A stretch of 64,000 bases of DNA, taken from contig JAKSGN010000003.1 of the NCBI GenBank assembly GCA_024180945.1, forward strand, positions 3,286,001 through 3,350,000, given 5' to 3'. The first letter of the stretch is position 1; every line of letters starts with the position of its first letter. The notes beneath the pieces are model-generated. The model worked only from the letters and a program-made list of their open reading frames with translations, was not told where the DNA came from and did no database searches. The position numbers were made by a program, and so were the translations under genes. Source of the stretch: Macrophomina tecta (Eukaryota > Ascomycota > Dothideomycetes > Botryosphaeriales > Botryosphaeriaceae). This document shows, piece by piece, positions 35,252 through 46,656 of this stretch.

Positions 35252-35815
35252 CGGTGAATTGAGTTGGTGGGTGAGGTTGGGAGGAAGAAACTGAGATCGC
35301 GGGAGAACTGTGCTTTCCAGCGTTTGTGGTGCGGCTTTATATCTATATGTTGCGGCCGGTTTGGGAGGAGACGTTGGCGGTGTGCCGCTTCGAAGGGTCT
35401 GTCTACATGGCGTGCGGTTGAGAGTGCAGCTCGTTCAGGCCAAGTCGCGCTTTGCTGGAGCGCGGATGGCGGAGGATGATGGCTGTGACGGGCTGCGAAG
35501 CGGAATGCCTGCTCAGAGTATGACCGTGATGGGTAATGCCTAATGGAGGAAAAGGCTCGGCAGCTCAGGGCAAATTCGCACTACTCCTGCTTCTGATGCG
35601 GGCGGCGGATCTCCGGCGGCCACGGCTTCGCTTGCTGCTTGTCCGCTTCGAGATTAGCACTGAAAAGTTGACTCTTGTTCCTCTTCGGGTATAGTCTTAA
35701 TCAAGTGACCTCTCCGCCTGCGCGGACACGGCCGGTCTTATAACACAGCGATAAATTGATCAGAAGATTGTCCGGCGGATTCGAGGGTCCATCAGCATCG
35801 AATCTATCTCGAAAA

Positions 35816-36845
35816 ATGCCTGCAACCACGAAGGAGTACGGGCCAGAGGTCCAGAAGGTCCCCGCAGATACCCCGCTCCAAGACATTCTGTATCTCTTGA
35901 AGCGCGACGGCGGTGTCTTCATCGAGGGCTTGATCTCCAGCGAAGATATTGACAAAGCCTACGATGAAGTTCGCGAGACTTTGGATAACGATGTGGAATG
36001 GGACGGAAGTTTCTTTCCCAGTGAGACCTACCCAGCGATTCATCTGTTGCTTGTTAACCTTGGGCAGAGGAGACGCAGCGAGCTTCAGCGCTAATCATGA
36101 GGAGTCCGACCTACGTGAAAACACAACTCATGAATCCGCTGTATCACCAGGTGATCGACCACTTTCTGACCACTCGCAGCTGGTTCTGGTGGGGCGATGA
36201 AAGGAAGGAGTCCGTATCCAAGCCCCAGGTGCACTCGTGCGTGGCAATGAGGATCGGCCCAGGCGGAAAAGCACAGCCGCTGCACAGAGACGATTACATC
36301 AGCCACAACATCCACGAGGAGATCGACGAGTGGGACGATGAGCGTGATATGAAGCGGGAGACTGCGATCGGCATGTTCGTAGCCGGATCTAAAGTAACGA
36401 AGGAGAACGGAGGCACACAATTCATCCCGAAAAGCCATCTTTGGTAAGTAAACTCTTGCTGGACCAGGAAAATATTCTGACGAACTTGCACAGGGGCAAT
36501 GATCGCGAGAAACCTCCGCAAGTGGGCCAGTGCATCTTTGCGGAGATGGAAAAGGGGGACGCATTCATCATGCTTGCTTCCGCATTCCATGGAGGCGGAA
36601 ACAACACCACGAAGGATGAAAAGCGCCTCGTCTTCTCCACGTTTTCCGTGAGGGGATACCTCAGACAGGAGGAGAATCAGTTTCTCGCTGTGCCTCAAGA
36701 TGTGGCTAGATCGTACGGTCGGGATGTCCAGGATTTCATGGGATATTCGATGAGTGACCCTGCGGGCGGCTGGGTTGAGCAGATGGATCCTATATATGCA
36801 CTGAGGCCAGAGCTGAAGGAAGGCGTGCGGCCGAAGGATTATTGA
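35816..36845 (+). CDS. PhyH-family 2-oxoglutarate/Fe(II) dioxygenase
   Basis: Three exons (35816-36020, 36068-36443, 36494-36845) give 310 residues. Splicing restores FFPKETQRA across intron 1 (47 bp) and HLWGNDRE across intron 2 (50 bp, GTAAGT). The phytanoyl-CoA dioxygenase fold is indicated by the iron ligands in PLHRDD (H141, D143) and FHGGGNN (H226), with a downstream Arg in SVRGYLR suited to bind 2-oxoglutarate. Fungal members of this length commonly oxidise specialised metabolites such as meroterpenoids and indole alkaloids; the substrate cannot be read from sequence. No export signal, so probably cytosolic. A Zn2Cys6 regulator follows on the same strand 378 bp downstream, then an acetyltransferase gene, which suggests a shared pathway. 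Confidence 0.85.
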
Positions 36846-37222
36846 GCGTTGATGATTCGCTAGCCAGTGGCATACCCAGTCCAAAATGCCATTGATATGC
36901 GAACGGCAACTGAGATATACAGATCCAGGGCGAACAGTGCTCTTGCAACTAGATGTTCCCTTGGTTGTGGCGCGTGACCGGCACCCGGAGAAAGGTGGCG
37001 GCGATGCCCCTCAGTTTCCCCGAGGCTGCCAAGGTGTTTCCGGAAGGTTGGCACCGCTCGCTGCACTTGGTAAAGCCCCGCGTAAGCAGTAGCGCTCTCG
37101 ACTCACCTGTCCCTCTTCAATCCCGTAACTCTACAGGTCTGCTGCTTTCAAGACCAGCTCGTTATCAAGACAGATACAATTTTCATCGCAACCCTCCAGT
37201 AACTCTGCACGTGGGCTGTGAA

Positions 37223-38992
37223 ATGTCCAAACGACTGACAGCTATTCGCCTTGGTTAGTGGGCGCATCTCCGGATATTGCAACAAGGCGCTAAAGCTCGC
37301 AGATCCGGCTTGCGGGACGTGTCGAAAGAAGTGCCGTAAGTGTGATCGGGCTCGACCAGTGTGCAAACGATGCACCATCAAGGGTCTGCACTGTGAGGGC
37401 TATCCTCCACGATTCCAGTTCTTGGAGTACGGATCCATGCCAAGCGCCACCAGCGCTGCTGCGAATGAGGCCGACGTTCCTCCCGAATCAGCTGCGCGAC
37501 GAAAAAGGAAACAGAAGGCGCCGACGTCCAATACCCAGAGACAGAGCTCCACGACCCTGATCGACCTACCCACTCGCGAGCGGGATCACCCGTCGCCAGC
37601 CCCGCTAATCACCCTGGACCAATCTTTGTCTCCGGAAAGTGATGTCTCTTTGGGGCGTTCAAGCCTCGTAGATGACGTCCTGGCCACTGCACAAGCGCAG
37701 AGATTGCTTGTTCATTGTAAGTTTCTGGCAGCTGGTATACAATATCCCTCTCCCTAATGCGTCGTAGTCGATACAACGGTTTGTAATACTTTGGCTATCA
37801 CGACCGCGCGAACGGCCAACCCGTTCCGCGCTTACGTCCTACCACTCTCGTACCAACACGCAGGAATCCTGCATGCGCTTCTTGGCTTAGCTGCTTACCA
37901 CCTGAATGCTTCGGGCGAAGACACTAGTAAAACAAACACAACGGCTGCTCTCCAACACAAACTCTCTGCCATCCAATCATTAAGCACCCTGCTCATCAAG
38001 GAAGAGATATCCGGGCTTAGTGAGAGAGAAGAGGAAGTCACGCTTGTCATCGTACTTCTTCTCGTCCTACAGGATATATGCGAGTCTGGGATATCCACCC
38101 ATGGCGCACATCTCACTGGCGTCACATTCCTCTGCGGTAGGATTGCGGACCGTTCACTGGAAACCCTGTCCCCATTCAAGATGTTCCTCATATCCTGCCT
38201 GTCTTGGTGGGTGTTGCATCCGCTTCCACTTCCTTCCAGCTAATCTCTTACTAGGCTAGACGCCCTTCGCGGGTTCAGTGGCGCAGAGAAGCTCGCCTAC
38301 TCCGATAACGTCCGCCAGTGCGTTCTTCAGGCTCAAGACTGCAGCTTGGAGACCTCAGTCGGCTGTCCTGCCGAGATATTCTATGAGATCGGCAAAGTGC
38401 TCTCCGCAGGCAGAGACTTCATTGCCGGCGCGCTTCCAGTTTCCGAGTTTGAAGAGGTGCTTGCCAGGGCTGACGCCTTCCTCCTGAACTGGGATGCGGA
38501 CAGTGCGACCTTCCCGACGCACGACCCTGAGTGGAAGTTACTGGCAGAAGCATACCGGCACGCTTGCATTCTGCGGGTGCGGCGCTTTCCCGAGCCCTTA
38601 GAGTCTGTTCCGGCAGAAGACGATAGGATCAAGGGGCCAGTGGCGGCCATCTTGGATGCTGCAGCAAAGATTCCCATGGGTTCGCCTTTCTACAAACGTC
38701 TGCTCTTCCCGTTGTTTTTGGCCGGTGCAGAAACCAGTTCGCCGCATCAGTACCACTACGTGCACTTGTGCATCAACCAGATCAAAGAGTCTACAGGGTT
38801 CCAGCACCAGGCAATGACGCAGCTGCTGAATACTGTTTGGGAAGAAAGACATACGAACTCACAACGCTGGAGAAACATCTCGTGGACAGAATGGGTGAGC
38901 AATACGCGTTCAGCAGTAGATACGGTACTGACGATTGGCTGCAGACGTGCTCGTCGCTGCTCAAAGTACAACACGCCTTTCTGTTCTTCTGA
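37223..38992 (+). CDS. Zn2Cys6 transcription factor with fungal-specific C-terminal domain
   Basis: Five exons (37223-37253, 37303-37716, 37768-38206, 38255-38894, 38945-38992) give 523 residues. A short basic first exon (MSKRLTAIRL) splices to the binuclear zinc cluster ACGTCRKKCRKC, then ARPVCKRCTIKGLHC, with the six canonical Cys plus one extra Cys between the second and third. A polar linker follows. Then comes the Fungal_trans_2/DUF3468-type region with NPFRAYVLPLSYQHAGILHA, LDALRGFSGAEKL and the terminal HAFLFF. Introns are 48-51 bp; intron 4 has a TACTGAC branch. The nuclear regulator sits between the 2OG oxygenase and the acetyltransferase, so local pathway control is plausible but unproven. 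The 37223 start depends on accepting the GTTAGT donor of intron 1. Confidence 0.85.
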
Positions 38993-39377
38993 ATGCACGT
39001 GGAACCGAGCTGCATACGAGTCATCGAGTGCCATACCGCAGAATCATCACAATCAGACATTCGCATTGGACAATCAATACTTCTGCATCTCCCGCGTGAA
39101 ATCTGCATCGCCCACATGCTGGGGAGAACGGAGCCAGGGCGTGTCGCAATGGCATTGGCTACATGTCGGGACCGGCCAGCGCTAATGCAAGCTGCGGTTG
39201 GAATTATTTCCACATCGGGCCTAGCGGCACACGAAGATTCCCCGAGACGTACGAAGGTACAACGAAAGCATTGGCAGGAGGCTCCATTTTCTCCGGAGAC
39301 AAATGTAAATATTCCAAGGGAGCTTCATGGCTGTCTCGTGTTCTCTTACAACATACAACGCCCCAACAATCAGAAAA

Positions 39378-40314
39378 ATGGCAGCCACCGAGAAAGACCC
39401 GGAGCAGTTGGCACTCGCTCGCAAGCTCAACCATATTCCTTGGTCTGAGCAGTACGAAAAAATGATTTCCGGCATGCTGTAAGTGGCCTTCACAATGAAC
39501 CTTGCTCTCCAGGAATCTCCGCTAGAGTCTGCACGGTGATTGGGGAAGTTGAGGCAGCAACTCCGACGCACGAGTTCCTCAGCAAACCCGAGCGTCAACA
39601 CCTGCACAATGACTACAGCTGCCGCCAAAGCCCAGCCCTCCATCCCCGAATCCCATCCTCCGCAGACTCACCATCATGCACCCGCGCGCAATGTAAATAG
39701 AAACCAGAAAAAAAAAAAAAGGGGCACCGCTCACACGCCTCTCTCCGCGCCACAGCTACGACTCCTTCGACGCGACCCTGTCGTCCGCGCGCTTCAAAGC
39801 CCGCGCCTGGTGCCACACCTACAACACCACCTTCCCGGCCAGCGCGACCGACTTGGCGGCCCTCCAAGCCGACCGGCTCGCGCAGCTCCGCGCCATCCTC
39901 GGCCACGTCGGCGACGACGCCGCCTACATCGAGCCGCCGCTCTTCCTCGACTACGGCTGCAACGTGCGGCTGGGCGCGCGCTTCTACGCCAACTTCAACC
40001 TCACCGTGCTCGACTGCGCGCTCGTCACCGTCGGCGACCGCGTCATGTGCGGGCCCAACGTCACCATCTGCGCGGCCACGCACGAGACCGACGTCCACAG
40101 CCGCCGCCAGGACATCGAGTACGCCCGGCCCGTCGTGATCGGGGATGATTGCTGGATTGGCGCCAACGCCATCGTGCTGCCGGGCGTGACGATTGGCGAG
40201 GGCTGCACGATTGCGGCGGGCGCGGTCGTGACCAAGGATGTGCCGGCTTGGAGTGTGGCGATGGGGACGCCGGCGCGGGTGGTGAGGAAAGTCACGCCGG
40301 CGCCGAAGCCGTGA
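39378..40314 (+). CDS. Hexapeptide-repeat sugar O-acetyltransferase (maltose acetyltransferase type)
   Basis: Two exons (39378-39478 and 39756-40314) give 219 residues. The N-terminal Mac domain reads HIPWSEQYEKMISGML then YDSFDATLSSAR across the junction. The left-handed beta-helix follows, with FLDYGCNVRLG, FYANFN, VMCGPNVTI and the ATHETD His typical of the catalytic base. The end has IGDDCWIGANAIVLPGVTIG and GTPARVVR. Family members (NodL/LacA/Maa) transfer acetyl from acetyl-CoA to sugars. The 277-bp intron is the longest in the window and holds a 13-A tract; its length is unusual here. Cytosolic. Co-oriented with the oxygenase and regulator upstream. Confidence 0.85.
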
Positions 40315-40574
40315 CGGGGAGGAGGAGGAGGGGAGGCGGTGGGGGTGGTGGTGATGGTAAGGTGTGTTGGTCGTTGGGGGTGGGCGGCGGCGTAGCGGCG
40401 GGAAACAGGATCACGGCGGATGCGTTTAGATTGGATTGACGTCTGAGGAATTTTCGTGTATTTACATCATAGGCTTGATTATATCAACAGGGAGATGGGG
40501 GCAAGGAAAAAAAAACATGAAGCGAACTTTTTACGATGAAATCAAAGAAACAGGGATCATAAAGTCTCATAAAC

Positions 40575-42269
40575 TCATTTCAGGACGACGGAAGTATCAT
40601 CCATGTAGATGTTGCCCGTGCCCTCACCCTGGCATACAACATTGACCCAGACCTGGTCGAAGCGGCTCAGGATCCTCACGGTGGAGGAGAACTTGGTCCA
40701 CTCGTCACGCGCGCTGATCAGCTGGCTGGTGACGGGCCGGCCATTGACATAGGTCGAAACACCGCAGTAGCCAGTGAGAGTCTTCTCGATCTTAAAGTAC
40801 GCGCCCACGTTGTACGTCTGGCCGGGCTTGAGGTTGAAGCCGAGAGGGTTGATCATGCTGCTTGAAATCTTGGTGGAAGCGGTCTTCCTGGCGAATTGCA
40901 GGGCGTTGGCGCCGGTGCGGGCGGTGCTGCTGCTGACAGACAGGTCGAATGACTCGAAGCCGGGGACGTTGAACCGCCCGAACGCGCAGCCGTCGTGGAC
41001 CCAGGGGAGGTAGGACTTGGTGGAGTCTTCGAACCCGCCGTTGCTAGTGGGGCACTTTGGCTGGAGGGAGTCCTTGGAGTAGAACAAGCTCCAGCTGTAG
41101 GTGTACTTGGTATGGATGCTGTCGTCGTATGAGACGGTATTGACGGCGTACTTGGAGTCCCAGTTCGAGGTGTACATGGTGCACATCTGACCCTGGACAT
41201 AGGACCCGGTGTCGTTGTGGACATTGAGCTGGTAGGTGCCGAATGCGGAGCACAGGGGAATAGTGCTCCCATCTGAAGGAGGATGTTCTTTGCTATACTT
41301 GTCCTGGGATTCGCAGGCAGCGGAGCAAAGCTCAGGTTCGAATGGGCCCTCGTTGAACAGCTTGTAACCCATGTATGTCCAAGTGCCCTGGCAGTCTCGG
41401 AGAGGAGCGTTCATAACCGCGTTGCCGAGCTTGGCAGGGACGCTCCAACCGGCGAGCGGCTTGCCGACCTTGTCGGAGCTGTACGCGTTGGATCCTGCAA
41501 TTGCGACGTGGAATTGCTCCCGCCATTGACCGTCGTTGACGGCGGTGTCAGTATCCAACGCACTACCCCAGTAGGAGCACTTGATGTTCACGAACGACTT
41601 TGGCGCCGGGCATGCCTTGCTTGGGTTCGAGACGGGATCGAGCTCGAAATAGATGTTGAAAGAAAGGCAGCCGTCCTTTGCGTCGCAGGTCTTGGCACAG
41701 ATGGCAGGGTCGTATTTCTCAAAGACCTCGTAGCCCAAGTAAGCGTAGGCGTTGTTCGCCGCTTTGTAGTTCTTGAAGTTGACAAAATACCCGGGAGGCG
41801 TCGCAGCTTCGGTGGCTTTGGCTGCAATGGTTTCGTCTGCCTTGAAGGCGTCGTAGTTACTCGCTGTGATCCCGTACACGTTTGCGATGGTTGGTAATGG
41901 CGATGCAGGGCAGGCGTTGACGTAGTCGTCATTGCGTTTGGCGAGAGCGGTGGTGGTCGGGGTGGCAGAGCCATCATCGCCAGCAGCGTTGATAGCGACA
42001 CTGGTAGCGGCAGGAAAGACACTGAGAGGAGACTCCTGCTGGTCCGCGGAAGCGGCTGCAATGGCAGTCTGAGTAGCGTAGGGAACAACCTGAGAGAGTG
42101 ATCCCTGCGCAGAAGAGTAAGTCGGGACTTCAACATCCCTCAGGTCGGTGACAGGGACGCCATCGAGATTTGTCGCCGTGTTGACTTGAACGTTATTGAA
42201 GAGGTCGGTGAGGGTGAACTGCGAATCAACCAAAGTAATGAGAGACTGTAAAAGAAGAACAGAGCGCAT
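40575..42269 (-). CDS. Secreted Cys-rich protein with PAN-like segments and carbohydrate-binding-like C-terminus
   Basis: A single exon from ATG 42269 encodes 564 residues. Residues 1-17 form a signal peptide. A Ser/Ala/Thr-rich stretch ends in LAKRND, a likely Kex2-type site near residue 112. Two similar Cys-containing segments follow: YAYLGYEVFEKYDPAIC with AKTCDAKDGCLSFN, and WTYMGYKLFNEGPFEPELC with SAACESQ. They resemble PAN/apple modules. The last 150 residues (from NGGFEDS to YMDDTSVVLK) read like a jelly-roll carbohydrate-binding module. This arrangement is common among uncharacterised secreted ascomycete proteins; the role at the wall or on substrate is inferred. A TATA box lies about 75 bases upstream. 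Confidence 0.8.
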   Translation of the reverse strand: MRSVLLLQSLITLVDSQFTLTDLFNNVQVNTATNLDGVPVTDLRDVEVPTYSSAQGSLSQVVPYATQTAIAAASADQQESPLSVFPAATSVAINAAGDDGSATPTTTALAKRNDDYVNACPASPLPTIANVYGITASNYDAFKADETIAAKATEAATPPGYFVNFKNYKAANNAYAYLGYEVFEKYDPAICAKTCDAKDGCLSFNIYFELDPVSNPSKACPAPKSFVNIKCSYWGSALDTDTAVNDGQWREQFHVAIAGSNAYSSDKVGKPLAGWSVPAKLGNAVMNAPLRDCQGTWTYMGYKLFNEGPFEPELCSAACESQDKYSKEHPPSDGSTIPLCSAFGTYQLNVHNDTGSYVQGQMCTMYTSNWDSKYAVNTVSYDDSIHTKYTYSWSLFYSKDSLQPKCPTSNGGFEDSTKSYLPWVHDGCAFGRFNVPGFESFDLSVSSSTARTGANALQFARKTASTKISSSMINPLGFNLKPGQTYNVGAYFKIEKTLTGYCGVSTYVNGRPVTSQLISARDEWTKFSSTVRILSRFDQVWVNVVCQGEGTGNIYMDDTSVVLK

Positions 42270-42340
42270 GACGACTGAGTTCTGTGAAGAGAACTGACTC
42301 TTGAGCTGTTGGATGAGTCCAAGTGGGGGGCAAGCGGCAG

Positions 42341-42352
42341 TTCTTATATACG
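42341..42352 (-). promoter_or_regulatory. TATA box of the 564-residue secreted protein gene
   Basis: The minus strand reads GCGTATATAAGA about 75 bases upstream of the ATG at 42269, in the expected position for a core promoter. Confidence 0.55.
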
Positions 42353-42359
42353 CGCTGAA

Positions 42360-44030
42360 TGTTCATCAACCCAGACTATATTTATCACGGAGACCCTGAG
42401 GGTCTTGCTCAGCTCGCTCGCTCCGGTCAATTCTCCATGTTGGAGATCTGGAAGCTCTCGATCGACTCGGTGCTCCCTTGCTTCCACGCCGCTAGGTGAT
42501 TCCAGAGCAAGGGATCTTCGAGACTAACCAGATCTGGCGATTTCAGCCATCAACTCGGCCGCGGAGGTGCTGCAGAGCCGAGCACAGGAAAGCCGACGCA
42601 GCTCCGGACCGCATGACACTCATTACCATCAAAAATTTCTAGTCGGATGTAGGCGACGGGGCGAATGGCCCATTGGCTCTGGCACATGGCCTATTTAATG
42701 CAGTGCGGACGAGGGCCAGTTTGAGGAGCTTCTCGGATGGTATCTCCGTTATTGCTCCTATCACAACGTTTTTGTATGCTACCAATACTCTATCACAACT
42801 ATACACGATATATACAGACCTTTACCGGCGATGAATTAACAATCCTGATTCAAGATTCAGCATTCCGCCTGAGGGAATCACACAGTTCAAAATCGCGAGC
42901 TCGGCATAGAAACACATGCATCCTCCGACGTGATAGAAGCTTCAACGTTAGACTAAAATTATTGGCAAGGCTTGAGCCTCAAAGTGAGCCCATGTGGCTT
43001 GAGGCATGTTCTGGGGTGAAGGGATTGCCGAGTGGAGCTGCAGGCACTCTCCGGATTTGGCAAGCTCAGATGGCAAATCGCCACAAAGTAAGCTTTCCAT
43101 TAGCTCGAGCCTTTCTAACTAGTGTAAGATCCGTGTATCCGGATCGGAGTTATATTTGTTTTGGTTTCGGAGGTCGGCGCGACCCTGTGAGATCTTCTGT
43201 GAAGTAATACAGCATCAGTCAAGATGATTGCATGCATACCAGAATGTCCACTCGACCATAGTGTGAAGGATATATCAATCATAAATCAATTTATTGTGCC
43301 GCAATAAACACGGCGCTGCTTGGTTGTAAACATTGGGGCCCGCTTTTGCGTTCTTGCTCACGCCTTTTTGTACCCATACTAAAACCAGCGACGAAGCCGA
43401 CCGGTTCCCGCAGGACAATACCCTAGCTGAACTGAAGCATCCCCACTCCGTTGGCTCTTCCGGGTCCGTGCCGATACGAGATCTGCTCAGTTGCTGCATA
43501 GCACAGGGATATTCTGGTGACTAGCTGTAGTATTACCCCGGGACACCCTGCAAACAACATCTGTAACCACCAAGTCTTCGTATTTATAAATCCCGAGCAC
43601 AAGGGAAATACATATGAGGTCCATTAGTATGAAGGAGTGTAGCAGGGAAGAGACGTAGCTTGTCTGACGGCTGCGGTATATCACAGGATCGATAGGGGAG
43701 ATGCCATTTGAGGTTGATAGACTTGCCGCCTCGGTAGGGAAAACACCGATTCAACAAGAGATGCCCCATACTCCATATTGCAAAAAGTTTTAGAACCAAT
43801 GGCGTCCTGGTACTGAATCGAAACTTCCACAATCATCACCGTAGCCTTTTCTCAATACCTGCGAAGTCCCGAGCCTCCCTTTCAATCTCTCATCAACATC
43901 TCCCGCTCATCTTGGCCCGCTACTCAAAAGTACACCAAAAAAAAAAAAAAAAAAAGGCAGAAGCCATTATCAAAGCGCAGCATCAGCACCAATCCCTCAT
44001 CAAAGCTCCTCCTCTCCCTCCACCGCCACA
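42360..44030. other. Long stretch without a supported gene
   Basis: No frame shows a domain, signal peptide or joinable splice pattern. A 19-A tract lies at 43937-43955, next to a C-rich stretch that forms the 3' side of the decayed minus-strand gene. Confidence 0.45.
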
Positions 44031-44041
44031 CCCAACCCCCC

Positions 44042-44460
44042 CTACCACGCAAACATCCCCATCCTCGCCTCCATCTCCCTCTCCATCGCCGCCACCTTGG
44101 TATTCGCCAGATGCAGCGCGCGCAGCTTGACATCCTGGCATTCTTTCTGCCACACCTTGCGCAGTGCCGCCTTGCCCTTCCATCAGGCGGCGTGCTCCGA
44201 TGCCAGAAGCTCGACACAGGTGGGTATGGCTCGCAGGATCGCGATGAGGGCTTCGCGGCGGGTGGCGGAGGAGGAAGAGTTGGCGGCGGCGGGGCAGGAC
44301 TCGACGTCCCGGTGGGCGCGGGCGATGAAGGTGCGGAGGTCGGCGAGGGTGGAATCGAGGGGTTTGGGCTATGATGTGGTAGGAGTTTAGTGTGTGTTGG
44401 TGTTGGTAGTGGTGTGAGGGTGTGGGTGTGTGGACGTACACAGCGGTCACGGCCGGCGAT
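44042..44460 (-). pseudogene. Small helical protein gene with lost start codon and an internal stop
   Basis: A two-exon gene can be read on the minus strand: 44460-44440 and 44368-44042, with a 71-bp intron (GTACGT donor, CTAAAC branch, TAG acceptor) in phase. The first codon is ATC, in the context CACCATCGCC where CACCATGGCC would be an ideal start. Exon 1 then reads AGRDRC. Exon 2 gives a hydrophilic, helix-prone protein (PKPLDSTLADLRTFIARAHR, later KAALRKVWQKECQDVKLRAL) interrupted once by TGA at 44185-44183 and ending at TAG 44042. The sequence after the stop stays coding-like. Two independent point lesions in an otherwise coherent 115-residue frame suggest a recently silenced gene. Use of a non-AUG start is possible but would not cure the stop. 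I recognise no family. Confidence 0.4.
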
Positions 44461-45176
44461 GGTGGTGATTTAGCAGAGTCGGCAGATGGTTGAGATGTGG
44501 AGTTCTAGTCTTCGAGAGTTCGACTTTCGAGAGAGGAAGGCGCCGGTGTTTGTGTAATGGGCTGCCGGCGGCTGCCGACTTTTGAGGAAGATATGCTTTG
44601 AGGGGGAGTACAATGTTGGAGGCAGGCGGTACATTGGGCATACACTTCATGCACCTCATGGGAGTAGTATGGAACATGCGAGAAATAACCGATGTGCCAC
44701 AGTATTCTAGGGGACTGAAGGTTTTGCTTTCGTATTGTGTGTGTTGATTAAGCAACCATACCAGAACAAGCAAGAGCGTTGGTAGTTGGCTCTCTGCCGC
44801 ATATGAAAGCCATTAACTCCAGCCATAACCTTCAGAGTAGACGGAAGGGGCTGCAAGTTATATGAACCTGTCTTGACAACGGAAAGTTTGATGCCTGCAA
44901 CTCCTATTCGAGGCGGCAATTCAATGTAGTTGAAATTATTACATTGCAAGGGCTGATGAAGCGTTGCATATACGTATGTCAGATGCGAGAGGTGTAAGTC
45001 CACAGCGCGTCCGGCCCGGCCAGCCTTGCGCTGCGGTGCGGATACAGACTAGTCCACGCATAGTGCATTGTTGCTTCGTTTCTATTGCCGTTGACACATA
45101 ACGCCAGGAAACCAAACGGTTCTAGGAAAGGACACAAGCGCATGTCAAAATATGCAAAAAGAGATCTATACCGGTT

Positions 45177-46279
45177 TCAAACCATGCTCCAAAGAGGCTG
45201 CGGCAAAGGCTTCCGCGTAGCGTTGCGGTGGCCGGTCTTTAACCTGTTCTCCTTTATGCCAATGTACGCCTCTCGCTTGGCAGGTGTGCCTGTGGTGATG
45301 GACCACGTTTCGAGGCCATAGTAAGCAGCGATTGAATGGACGAGCCAGCGCCTGTAACAGGTCAGCAGCGAGTGGGCTTAGGACCTTGCGAAATACTTAC
45401 CCAAAGGCAGCGCTACGGTCACCAACTAGACTATCAAAGACCATCAGGTCCTTCCGCAGTTCCTGCTCGGCACGCATGTCGCTCATCTGGCCATTGCGCC
45501 CGACGAAGACGATCTGCTCGTCTTCCGAGTCGGGGTCGATCAGGTCGTCTTGCTGGTCCTTCCTCACCTTGTCCTCCCACTTCTCGACGAACGTGCGCAC
45601 CTCGCGCTCGATATCCTGCAGCATGTTGCGGGCCGCGCGCTTCTTCTTCATGCGCTCGCGCACCTGCTTCAGCGCTTCCTCGGCCGCTTCCTCCTCCTTG
45701 CTGACGGCAGGCTTGGTGCCTTTGGTGTTGCGCGCAGCGCTCCGAGCAGCCAGTTCCTTGTCCCAGTAGGAAGCAACGGCGTAAGGAACGTAGTGGAATT
45801 GGTACTGGGGGCGGACCTCCCAGTCGCTGGGGAGCGGGGGCTGCGCGTGAGGGTTGTTGAGTAGACGGTCTGTTCAGACATAAATCAACTGGGCGCGCTC
45901 GCAGGCGGACGAGAGAATCAAGGTGTGGTCACGCACCATTCTCCCAGCGGCGCCGTTGACGGCTGCCCTCCTTGCCCTTCAGCAGGGCCTCGCGCCGCTT
46001 GAGGCTGTCGCGGCGCAGAGGCTCGCGGCGGCGGGTGTAGCCGGAGCGCACAGCTTGCGCGGCGGTCGCGTCACCGTTTTCGCCACTCTGGGCGCGCGGG
46101 AGAACGTGGTCGTCGAGCGGGATGTCCAAGGTCACGGTTGTGCCGCGCACGGGAGCGCTTGCTGGCGGCGTGATATGAATGGCTCCGAGAGCTTGGGCGG
46201 CCTCTTCAGTCCATGCCTCGATGTCAATGGGCTGCTCGGGGACGGCTGGTTGCGCCTCGGCGATCGTGGGAATGGCCAT
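45177..46279 (-). CDS. R3H domain protein with R3H-associated N-terminal domain
   Basis: Three exons (46279-45937, 45869-45401, 45351-45177) give 328 residues; introns are 67 and 49 bp. The R3H-associated N-terminal region is visible as RSGYTRRREPLRRDSLKRRE, KEGSRQRRRWENDRLLNNP and PLPSDWEVRP. A long charged helix rich in Arg, Lys and Glu follows (about 175-225). The R3H-like domain near the C-terminus contains FDSLVGDRSAAFGRWLVHSI and ends with a basic tail. R3H domains bind single-stranded nucleic acid; the role of this protein is unknown. ATG 46279 was chosen because the sequence upstream in frame is Pro/Ser-rich and lacks conservation-like features. It is on the same strand as, and 378 bp downstream of, the dehydrogenase gene. 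Confidence 0.85.
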
Positions 46280-46656
46280 GGTCAGAGGGGCGCGATAAGA
46301 CAGCGTGGCAACGCGATTGCCGGATAAAAGCTCGAGCTCGCGCCTACGGACGGTGGGAGGGCGTGTTCGGACTGCTAGGGTCTGCAAGAATGAGAGACGG
46401 GGCGTACAAGACGCCGAAGATAGGCTGCGGGGAGCAGAGGGACAAGGGAGGGTGGGTGGACGGATGGTGGAGATAAGAGGGTGTGGGAGCCAAGGCGGCG
46501 GCCCAGACATGCACTAAAAGGAGCTGCACCAGGACCGCGTCCCCCGCCGAACGTGCTCTCGTCGCGTCATCTCGTTGGACTCATCAAAGACCTCGCACAT
46601 GGCCGGCGTCATGAATCTGTGCATTTCCTTGTCTACAGCATCACCCGCACCCACTC

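Noticed and set aside
45332..45864. Plus-strand frames of 104-145 codons
   Set aside because: They are antisense to the R3H gene, whose exons, introns and domain motifs are clear.
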